The notes beneath the pieces are model-generated. The model was not told where the DNA came from, made no database searches, and worked only from the letters and a program-made list of their open reading frames with translations. DNA of 64,000 nucleotides from Microbulbifer variabilis (GTDB lineage: Bacteria; Pseudomonadota; Gammaproteobacteria; Pseudomonadales; Cellvibrionaceae), in NCBI RefSeq assembly GCF_023716485.1, contig NZ_CP092418.1:1719001-1783000 (forward strand), read 5' to 3'. How positions within the stretch are numbered: position 1 is the stretch's first letter; every line of letters starts with the position of its first letter. Both the position numbers and the translations under genes were made by a program. Positions 57,952-64,000 of this stretch are shown piece by piece.

Positions 57952-58128
57952 CTACGAGCTCCCCAATGGTTACAGGCCGATTATTGCGACTTTTGTACTT
58001 ATTGGTCCAGTAGCCATAGGAAGTAGTCCTTCTACAAAATGTTTAAAAAAATATTTTTGCGCCTGCATCCAAAATCGGTTCTGGCTCCGTCATAGAGGTG
58101 TGCAAGGAAAAGCGATCTGGAGGTCACA

Positions 58129-58416
58129 ATGTTTACTGCGGGATCATTTAAGAAGGTACAATTTTGCGCCGTACTGATTTTGGCGCTTGGCGGCATGCAG
58201 GCCGGAGCGGCGGAGCTGGGATTCTCGGTGGATGATATTCATCGTCAGCTTACTGAGAAAACAGACCAGCACTTTATGCAAAAGCTCAATGAATGTAAGT
58301 CAGGCAGTGAGGTTGAAGGCAGCGGGCTTCCCTACCCGGTGCGGATTGCCGAGGAGAGAGCTCCCCAAGGCGCCACCCCCGGACCTTACAGCCGAGGCCG
58401 CATGACAGTGATGTAG
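58129..58416 (+). CDS. Small predicted secreted protein in the ECF operon
   Basis: A 95-residue protein. Signal peptide of about 27 residues (VQFCAVLILALGGMQAGAAE). The short mature part has no recognised domain. CTGGAGG precedes the ATG. It opens the row leading to a sigma factor and its anti-sigma partner and may be part of that unit. Function unknown. Confidence 0.6.
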   Translation: MFTAGSFKKVQFCAVLILALGGMQAGAAELGFSVDDIHRQLTEKTDQHFMQKLNECKSGSEVEGSGLPYPVRIAEERAPQGATPGPYSRGRMTVM

Positions 58417-58481
58417 CGTGCAGGGCTTCCCCGGGCCGACGGTTAAACAGTACAAGAAAGACAACGATTAGAGAGTAACTA

Positions 58482-59282
58482 ATGAGAGCGAGAAATTCAC
58501 AACCCCTGCGGGTAGCTACCTACTGGTTGGCGGCGCTGGCAGCTACTTTTGCCGCGATGGGCAGCTGGGCACAGGATGACAGCAGCACAATACCCAACCC
58601 GCCAAAGCCGCCGGCAATGGAAAGTGAGGGATCTAAGCCAGATACGCGTGTACGCATCATGCGTGATGAGGAGGGGGTGCTCACCATCAAAACCCAGGGA
58701 GAGGACGGCGAGCGCAGTGAGGTCCAGGTGGACTTGGGAGCTGAGTTCGGAGGCCCTCTGAGCCAGCGCATTATCGAGAAACTGGAGCGCAAGGGGATTC
58801 TCGATGAGCGGGGACAGGTGGCTGAAGAGGCGCTAGATAGTGTGCCAGACAATGTGCAGATTGGCCTGTCAAAAAAATATGGCTCTTCACATGAGGGTTG
58901 GGAAGAGTCTCAATCAGATTCTGGCTTCCACCAAGTGGTGACTTTACCAATTCTGGCCTTACTTTGTGTGTTCGGTATGCCGGTGTTGATCGTGTGGCTG
59001 GTAACTCGCAATAGCTACAGGAAGAAACAGCTGGTGATGGAAAATATCAATAACATGGTGGCCGATGGTCGGGATGTGCCGCCTGAGATGTTGGATATGC
59101 TGGAAGATAGCAGCCCTAAGAATACTGGGGACAGAGGGATTACTCTAATCGCAGTGGGTGCTGCAGTGTTTATCTGGCTCACTTCCCTTGCAGGATTTGG
59201 GGTAGGTAGTCTGGGCTTGATCCCACTGTTTATCGGCCTGGCCCGCTTTATCAACTGGAAGCTCGATACTAAGCAGGCGTAG
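58482..59282 (+). CDS. Exported/membrane protein with DUF6249-type C terminus
   Basis: A 266-residue protein. Signal sequence (about residues 10-30, ending SWA), a soluble acidic region (RVRIMRDEEGVLTIK), then one membrane helix near residues 150-172 and a C-terminal helical hairpin (ITLIAVGAAVFIWLTSLAGFGVG, LGLIPLFIGLARFI). The part ENINNMVADGRDVPPEMLD resembles DUF6249 proteins found near ECF sigma factors. It ends ten bases before the sigma gene. Confidence 0.75.
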   Translation: MRARNSQPLRVATYWLAALAATFAAMGSWAQDDSSTIPNPPKPPAMESEGSKPDTRVRIMRDEEGVLTIKTQGEDGERSEVQVDLGAEFGGPLSQRIIEKLERKGILDERGQVAEEALDSVPDNVQIGLSKKYGSSHEGWEESQSDSGFHQVVTLPILALLCVFGMPVLIVWLVTRNSYRKKQLVMENINNMVADGRDVPPEMLDMLEDSSPKNTGDRGITLIAVGAAVFIWLTSLAGFGVGSLGLIPLFIGLARFINWKLDTKQA

Positions 59283-59292
59283 GGACCGAAAT

Positions 59293-59847
59293 ATGGACCT
59301 CAATGATGAGGATTTGATCAGGCGCACCGTCAAAGACGGGGACCAGCGGGCATATGCCCAGCTGGTGCGTCGCTATCAATCCCAGCTGCGATTCTCGCTC
59401 CGCAAGCTGTGTGATGGCGATCAGGGCCTGGCCGATGATATGGCGCAAGAGGCCTTTATTAAGGCCTATAAGGCGCTGCCGGCATTTCGAGGAGATGCCC
59501 GCTTTAGCACCTGGTTGTACCGGATCGCCTACAATCTCGTCATGAGCCACAAACGCAAGAACGCCCCAGAAGTGGATCAGGAGGCGGTCGATCGGGCCCA
59601 GGCGGAAGAGTCGGTTGAAGAGTCTCAGCGCCTGGGGATGGCCCGGGACCTGAACTCCGCAATGGACTCTTTAAGCGATGCCCAACGCCAGGCGATACAC
59701 TTGTGCATGCAGCGGGGCTTCTCCCATGAGGAAGCGGCAAGTATTATGAAGTTGCCGCTAGGTACGGTAAAATCCCATGTCAACCGCGCGCGAGCAAAGC
59801 TACAGAGCTTGTTGCAGCCGTGGCGCGAGGAGGTGGTCAATGGTTAA
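59293..59847 (+). CDS. ECF-type RNA polymerase sigma factor
   Basis: A 184-residue sigma70-family factor. Region 2 includes YAQLVRRYQSQL, DMAQEAFIKAYKALPAFRGD and FSTWLYRIAYNLVMSHKRK (-10 recognition). Region 4 includes LSDAQRQAIHLCMQRGFSHEEAASIMKLPLGTVKSHVNRARAKL (-35 recognition). No regions 1 or 3. The target regulon is unknown. Overlaps the following gene, which looks like its anti-sigma factor. Confidence 0.92.
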   Translation: MDLNDEDLIRRTVKDGDQRAYAQLVRRYQSQLRFSLRKLCDGDQGLADDMAQEAFIKAYKALPAFRGDARFSTWLYRIAYNLVMSHKRKNAPEVDQEAVDRAQAEESVEESQRLGMARDLNSAMDSLSDAQRQAIHLCMQRGFSHEEAASIMKLPLGTVKSHVNRARAKLQSLLQPWREEVVNG

Positions 59848-60214
59848 CTTTGAACAGCGCAACACAAAGGGTGGCGCCTTGGGCGATTTAACTATAGAGG
59901 GCAAAGACCCACAATTTGATGCTTGGCTGGCAGAGCAGCTGCAGTTCGATGAGCCCTACCTGGACGATGACGGTTTCTGCGAGAGCGTCATGGCAAAATT
60001 GCCAATGCCCTCCAAGAAGAACGAACGTCGCGCCAGTCGCGTTCAATACATCGCTGTGCTGGCGGCTTCGGGTATTGTTGCCTGGCAATTTCCTTTTGGC
60101 GAAGTGCTTAACGAAGCCGCGCGCCAGTCTATCAGTCTTTATAGTTTGGTTGGTGTGGGAATGCTCTCCTCGTTGGTAGTGATGGCCGGCGGTATCTTTG
60201 CCGCTCGTCGCTGA
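59840..60214 (+). CDS. Probable anti-sigma factor
   Basis: A 124-residue protein. ATG 59840 overlaps the sigma gene by eight bases. A soluble ~65-residue N terminus with an acidic segment (FDEPYLDDDGFCESVMAKLPMP) that could bind the sigma factor is followed by two membrane helices (VQYIAVLAASGIVAWQF and LVGVGMLSSLVVMAGGIFAA). It lacks the zinc His-Cys-Cys motif of ZAS-type anti-sigmas. The role comes from context and topology (DUF5056-like). Confidence 0.72.
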   Translation: MVNFEQRNTKGGALGDLTIEGKDPQFDAWLAEQLQFDEPYLDDDGFCESVMAKLPMPSKKNERRASRVQYIAVLAASGIVAWQFPFGEVLNEAARQSISLYSLVGVGMLSSLVVMAGGIFAARR

Positions 60215-60253
60215 TCATCTTGTAGCGGGGAAGCACACCACACAAAATCTGTG

Positions 60254-60280
60254 CCGCCTCTAATGATGAATTAGAGGCGG
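60254..60280 (+). terminator. Hairpin after the ECF operon
   Basis: A perfect 11-bp stem (CCGCCTCTAAT/ATTAGAGGCGG) with loop GATGA. No T run directly follows, so termination strength is uncertain. Confidence 0.5.
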
Positions 60281-60471
60281 ACTATTATACCTTATACCCC
60301 CAGGCTTCTATGGGCTTGGAGATTCCTCTCTTCAAAAGCCCGATGTCTTTTATAACTTAAGGCCCCGATTTACTGAGCAGCGCTAATGCATTCAGCATTG
60401 AGTTGACTTGAACGCTATATTTTCTATGCACCTTGGTTGGCTGGTGTGGAGATATGGCGGTGCGCCACATG

Positions 60472-60669
60472 TCACGATTCTTCCAATTTGATAAAGCAGA
60501 AAATCGCTCGAACAGTATCACGAACTTCCTTGCCATCGAGAAGAGTGCCACCACACTTAATATGGCAGTGGGCAAAGCCTGTATAACGCTCTGCGGTAAT
60601 ATTCAATTCTTCTAATTCAAACAGTGATGGAGCCTTAAAAGGTGGCTGCCATTCATCAAAGCTCTCCAT
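60472..60669 (-). CDS. Possible small protein or gene remnant
   Basis: A 65-codon frame with a protein-like composition (SFDEWQPPFKAPSLFELEEL, GFAHCHIKCGG). It overlaps a second minus-strand frame (60357-60575) that continues downstream, so this may be the remains of a longer, frameshifted gene. No good ribosome site. I recognise no family. Low confidence. Confidence 0.25.
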   Translation of the reverse strand: MESFDEWQPPFKAPSLFELEELNITAERYTGFAHCHIKCGGTLLDGKEVRDTVRAIFCFIKLEES

Positions 60670-60957
60670 AGGCTTTACTGGCCATTTTTCTTAAATTTTA
60701 TGTTGGCTGGCATGGATGAATTAGGTTGGAACTTGTGGCTCTTAATAGGCAGCAAGCGAAAGCTATAATTTTTCTCTGAATGGAAATTCTAGATTACATC
60801 TTTAAGAATTCTCACTATTGAAAGCTATAGCTTTATCAGGTTGCAGTGTATTATTGAGTCTTTATATTTAAATAAATTGCTCAGTACTATGTGTGATAAA
60901 TAGGATTCTTGTGGCGGGTGACGGTATGTGTTTTCCGTGAGATTATTCTGTCAGGAA

Positions 60958-61112
60958 TATAATTGACTCGCTTTATTCGCAGAGACATGGGCTTGGATCT
61001 TGGAGGCGGGCTCTGATAGCTATCCGATTCGCGCTGCTGACTTTAATTAATTATCAAGTATATATTCCAGTAGCCGCTGGATTGCGGACTTGTCAAGACA
61101 AGTCCGCTTTTT
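60958..61112 (+). ncRNA. Candidate sRNA upstream of the beta-lactamase-fold gene
   Basis: A perfect TATAAT at 60958-60963, but no clear -35, is followed about 120 bases later by an 11-bp stem GCGGACTTGTC-AA-GACAAGTCCGC with five T (61084-61112). The neighbour at 61117 runs the other way, so this terminator does not fit it. The interval contains several GGA trinucleotides (CTTGGATCTTGGAGG, CTGGATTGCGGA), a feature of CsrA/RsmA-binding sRNAs. Hypothesis only. Confidence 0.4.
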
Positions 61113-61116
61113 AGAT

Positions 61117-62271
61117 TCACTCAAATGGTTTTAGGCGCTCCATAAGAAGCTTGCGGATATCTTTCATTGATTTTTCTGCAGTATCACCAGCGGAGTTCAT
61201 CGCGATTAGAAAAATTATGTTGTGCTTTGGCATGATACGTGCGTCAGTGAGCCAATAGCCGTTACTACCGGTGTGTGTAAGCAGCAATAACTCTGGATCG
61301 TACAATGCCCCCCAGCCCAGTGCGTAATGACCATTTACGGGTGAGTGTAGTTTGCGATAGGTTTCGGACTTCAATAATTTACCGCGGCCGTGTACGCCAT
61401 TGAGTTGGTCCTCTGCGAAGAGAATCCAATCTTTAAGAGAAATATTGATTGTGCCGGCAGGGCCGAGCGCTTGAGGATTATCACTTTGTATGTCGGCGGG
61501 ATCGAGTGGTACGAGCTTGCCCCACCAGGTTTTTTTATGACCACGCGGTTGGTCCAACTTGCCAGAGGATCCGGGCGCTGCAAATCCTGCATTCTTTATG
61601 CCGAGCGGAGTAAAGATCTGTTCCTTGATGAGATCCTCCCAAGTCTTGCCTGTTCGTGCCTCGGCGATGGCACCCGCGATAATGTAACCGAGATTGGAGT
61701 ATTTAAATGAACCAGTTGCGGATGTAGGTGGCATTGCAAGGTAACTGCGTGCAACCGCAATACGTTGCGCCCGAATACTGGGTACTGACTCGATTAAATC
61801 TTCAAATTGAGGAAGTTCATTATCGTCGGTCAGAGGTGGTAAACCTGCGGTATGACTGAGCAATTGCGTGATCGTAATGTTGCGGTAAGCGGGGTCCATA
61901 TTTTTTGCGAAAGCCGGAAAAGAATCAGCGAGTGTATCCTCAAATCGCATGATACCTTGCTCAACTAAGCGTGCGATCATTGTTGCAGTTAGCGCCTTGG
62001 TATTCGATCCAATATGCCAACGATCGTCGATAGTGACTGGTTCCATATGACTATGCGCACGAAAACCGTCTGCAGCTATAGCAGCAGTCTTGCCATCGAT
62101 TTGAATCAGCGCGGCGACGGCAGGAAGATCGTTTTTGTCACGTGCTGTGGTAAGTGTCTGTTCGAGAAATGTCTGCAACGCTTCGTCCGCACGTACAGCA
62201 ACGGTTACTGCTAAGAGTGCAGTTGTAAGAAAAATCTTTGACAGAATTTTTGTGTGCCGACTATGCATCAT
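61117..62271 (-). CDS. Beta-lactamase-fold serine hydrolase (class C-like)
   Basis: A 384-residue exported protein with a signal peptide (about residues 1-28, ending VAVRA). Active-site motifs: SxxK as GSNTKALTATM (near residue 91), YxN as KYSNLGYII (near 186) and a C-terminal HTGSNGYW in the KTG position. It resembles penicillin-binding-protein-like esterases and D-aminopeptidases as much as true AmpC, and no ampR is nearby, so resistance cannot be inferred. Two Met codons are adjacent at the start. Confidence 0.88.
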   Translation of the reverse strand: MMHSRHTKILSKIFLTTALLAVTVAVRADEALQTFLEQTLTTARDKNDLPAVAALIQIDGKTAAIAADGFRAHSHMEPVTIDDRWHIGSNTKALTATMIARLVEQGIMRFEDTLADSFPAFAKNMDPAYRNITITQLLSHTAGLPPLTDDNELPQFEDLIESVPSIRAQRIAVARSYLAMPPTSATGSFKYSNLGYIIAGAIAEARTGKTWEDLIKEQIFTPLGIKNAGFAAPGSSGKLDQPRGHKKTWWGKLVPLDPADIQSDNPQALGPAGTINISLKDWILFAEDQLNGVHGRGKLLKSETYRKLHSPVNGHYALGWGALYDPELLLLTHTGSNGYWLTDARIMPKHNIIFLIAMNSAGDTAEKSMKDIRKLLMERLKPFE

Positions 62272-62430
62272 GATAAGCCTGTATTAAAAGTAACATGAAA
62301 ACTGAGTCAGATCTTAGTTACCGCTAAAAGTGGTACGAAATTTCGAGGTTATTGGCGTACTACTTCGATTTCTGACTAGATCGTTTTGTTTAAGTTCCTA
62401 AAAAGCATGTAATTGTGAGGGGGAAATCCT

Positions 62431-62511
62431 ATGCAGAAAATTTCTGGCGGTAATTTATACAGTAATGATGATGTTAATAACCTCCAATACCAAGAAGCTG
62501 CTTGTGCATAG
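62431..62511 (+). CDS. Possible 26-residue small protein
   Basis: ATG 62431 has GAGGGGG (62417-62423) seven bases upstream, a very strong ribosome site. The frame gives 26 residues starting MQKISGGNLYSND and ending EAACA, with one Cys. Nothing similar is known to me. It is too short to judge by composition, so the ribosome site is the main support. Confidence 0.35.
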   Translation: MQKISGGNLYSNDDVNNLQYQEAACA

Positions 62512-62752
62512 CTTGTAAAAGAAGTTGAGAGTATAAATAGGATAAAAAGCATTTAATAGAGTTTCTATTAAAAATAATATCAAATAATTTATTTAAGTCA
62601 TGCGTTTATAAGGTTATTAGAAATAGTAAGTTGTGATGGTCTGCTATATCTAAATCAAATAAGCCGCAGTAGTAAATACCTGCGTACAACTTTAAGAATC
62701 TTCTAGAGTTTTTCTTCTTGATAGATTTTGAGAGTGAGGAAGCCGGATGTTT

Positions 62753-62778
62753 GTAAAAGCCAGCTGCCCGAAGGCAGC
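62753..62778 (-). terminator. Terminator of the zinc-knuckle gene
   Basis: On the minus strand GCTGCC-TTCG-GGCAGC, a stem capped by a TTCG tetraloop, is followed by TGGCTTTT. It lies 17 bases after the stop at 62795. Confidence 0.8.
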
Positions 62779-62794
62779 ACTATGAAGTAATTGC

Positions 62795-63808
62795 TCAGCC
62801 TAAGCCCAGTTCTTGCTCAATTTGGGCTTTGCGCCAAACGGAATAGTGAGAAGGGAGTTTTGCTTCTTTGGTGTTATCAGCAATGATGGCACGTTTCATA
62901 CTGGGCCAGGATAAAACGGCTAAAATTTTCGGAGCGATCACCTGAAAGACCTTGGGCGGCCCCATCAAAGTTTTCAGTTTCTGGATCAGCGGAAGCCAAG
63001 AGGCGGGAACTACTTGCTCGGCGATTGCCCAGGATGCTTGGGGTTCACTACCCAACTGTTTGGTAAGGGATTCGTAGCGCAGGGTTGCTGCACGCAGCGC
63101 TGCTTGAGGGGGTGCCACTAATACAGTACGAGCTCTCCGCTCGGCGCAAAGAAGGCAAATTTCTCTGGGGAGACTACTGAGTTCAGCCAGCTTAGGGTTA
63201 ATCGCCCAGCCGTTGGCATTAATATGGCACTGACAAATTGAGCAGGAATACCTCGGGGGTTCAGTGGTGAATAGTGCAGTCACTTTTTGTGGGCGTTCAC
63301 CGTTGCGCCAGAAGAGTGGGTATTTTTCAAAAATTGCACCGGCAAAGTATCGTGCGTAAATTAACCAATCGATAGCGGTAACATTACCAAAGCGGTCTTT
63401 GTGCAGTAAATCTGGAATATCCAAACTATAAAGGTGGCGCAAGCAGTGCGGACAAGGCTTTAGGTTGTCTCGCGGAAAGGATTTTTGTACGGCGGCGAAG
63501 TCGCTGCTCGCCCAGAGGGGCCCTTGGTAATTACTTACCGAAGGGCATTTGGGAGAAATATGGACCTGCCCAAAAGAATCTTCCTGTGTTGAGGGTGAAT
63601 ACTCAAGACCAAATACAAATACTGGGATGCCCCGGTAGCGCCAACCGCAAGAAAGTATATCGAGGTCTGAATAGTCCAGCTGAATACCTAAACGAATGGC
63701 GCTCGCCAAGCTATTTCGACTCGGCTTGCAAATAGTTTCGGGATTGAGAAGATTTTGAGGGCTTTGCCTTTGACGCTTATGAATAGGCCGCAAGTCGGTT
63801 AGTTTCAC
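62795..63808 (-). CDS. Unknown protein with CxxC zinc motifs, coupled to a MotB/OmpA-type gene
   Basis: A 337-residue protein. Three Cys clusters are visible: PCPHCLRHLY (near 118), CSICQCHI (near 189) and CLLCAERRA (near 218), enough for one or two zinc sites. The flanks are helix-rich. The GTG start lies inside the stop of the upstream gene (GTGA) with GAGGAGG five bases before, so the two genes are translationally coupled and probably act together. I do not recognise the family. Given the MotB-like neighbour, a role in a Zorya-like or other ion-driven motor system is possible but unproven. Confidence 0.72.
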   Translation of the reverse strand: MKLTDLRPIHKRQRQSPQNLLNPETICKPSRNSLASAIRLGIQLDYSDLDILSCGWRYRGIPVFVFGLEYSPSTQEDSFGQVHISPKCPSVSNYQGPLWASSDFAAVQKSFPRDNLKPCPHCLRHLYSLDIPDLLHKDRFGNVTAIDWLIYARYFAGAIFEKYPLFWRNGERPQKVTALFTTEPPRYSCSICQCHINANGWAINPKLAELSSLPREICLLCAERRARTVLVAPPQAALRAATLRYESLTKQLGSEPQASWAIAEQVVPASWLPLIQKLKTLMGPPKVFQVIAPKILAVLSWPSMKRAIIADNTKEAKLPSHYSVWRKAQIEQELGLG

Positions 63809-64000
63809 AGGGCCTCCTCAAGAATCTGCAAAATGTGGCTTTCAGAGTCTCGCACTACTCGGAATGCAACGCGACGAGAGCGATCTGGATCCTCAATACC
63901 ATTGTTATTGAGGACCGGGCGGGCGGATGAATAACCTACGGCTGCAACTTTTGCACGTACTAAAACGGCTTGATTTGGGGATAGTAGCGAGTGGGCATAT
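63805..64000 (-). CDS. MotB/OmpA-family protein, C-terminal end (cut by window end)
   Basis: The last 64 codons are visible. They read LLSPNQAVLVRAKV, GYSSARPVLNNNG and RSRRVAFRVV, the end of an OmpA-type peptidoglycan-binding domain (LSxxRAxxV, GxSxxRPxxxN, NRRVxFxVV). Proteins with such an end include MotB, Pal and ZorB. The gene begins beyond the window, so the presence of a membrane helix or a MotA/ZorA-type partner cannot be seen. Its TGA overlaps the next GTG. Confidence 0.72.
   Translation of the reverse strand, partial: YAHSLLSPNQAVLVRAKVAAVGYSSARPVLNNNGIEDPDRSRRVAFRVVRDSESHILQILEEAL

Larger units (their letters stand above)
62272..62794. other. AT-rich intergenic region
   Basis: About 520 bases, visibly more AT-rich than the rest. 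Apart from one 26-codon ORF with a strong ribosome site (62431-62511) and the terminator of the right-hand gene, I see no gene, repeat or clear promoter. Confidence 0.5.

Noticed and set aside
60357-60575. Second minus-strand frame downstream of the possible gene remnant
   Set aside because: No ribosome site and no family; at most part of a decayed gene.
61117-62271. Antibiotic-resistance beta-lactamase call
   Set aside because: Motifs only support a class C-like serine hydrolase; without ampR context or close similarity the resistance function is not supported.

Overview
The window reads as the chromosome of a Gram-negative gammaproteobacterium from the Pseudomonadales/Cellvibrionales neighbourhood, possibly Microbulbifer-like. 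Several gene orders support this: tig-clpP-clpX-lon-hup-ppiD as in most gammaproteobacteria; gloB/methyltransferase/rnhA/dnaQ as in Escherichia; nhaB-fimL-nudC as in Pseudomonas aeruginosa; a FabY-type ketoacyl synthase known from pseudomonads; and a PsrA-like palindrome in front of fadBA. The genus cannot be proven from the sequence alone. Genes are densely packed. I saw no rRNA, prophage, insertion sequence or CRISPR array, and one tRNA.

Layout. 1-6 kb: an unknown gene cut by the window edge, RNA phosphodiesterase ThpR, small heat-shock protein IbpA, a zinc-ribbon methyltransferase, a GlxA-type AraC regulator, FabY and an XRE-cupin regulator. 6.2-9.7 kb: the fadBA beta-oxidation operon. 9.8-19 kb: tRNA-Leu(UAG), then the proteostasis block tig, clpP, clpX, lon, HU and ppiD, with a sigma32-like promoter before lon. 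19-25.5 kb: mltD, gloB, methyltransferase, rnhA, dnaQ, nhaB. 25.8-32.8 kb: fimL, nudC, a small membrane protein, sohB, an acuI/yhdH reductase and a patatin phospholipase. 32.9-36 kb: truC, a noncoding leader with a tiny ORF, rtcB, a small basic protein whose mRNA layout recalls arfA, and a YchJ protein. 36-41 kb: a TetR regulator with an RND efflux pair. 41.2-45.4 kb: a secreted HNH nuclease, an SF1 helicase with a nuclease-like tail, a small Cys-containing secreted protein and a DUF6471 regulator. 45.5-50.6 kb: a seven-gene operon matching E. coli yjfIJKLMC plus an inserted K+ channel/RCK gene. 50.7-56 kb: a hybrid histidine kinase, two tandem amidohydrolases and a MAPEG protein. 56-60.2 kb: SOS-controlled yebG, a LysE exporter, a DUF924 protein, and an ECF sigma/anti-sigma operon. 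60.2-64 kb: sparse sequence with a candidate sRNA, a beta-lactamase-fold hydrolase, and at the right edge a zinc-knuckle protein translationally coupled to a MotB/OmpA-type protein that runs off the window.

The least explained parts are: (a) the leader with an 11-codon ORF, mutually exclusive hairpins and a terminator before rtcB; (b) the arfA-like small gene after rtcB; (c) the PspA/ATP-grasp/K+ channel operon and its DUF6471 neighbour; (d) the zinc-knuckle plus MotB-like pair at the edge; (e) two candidate sRNAs marked by terminators that serve no gene on their strand.
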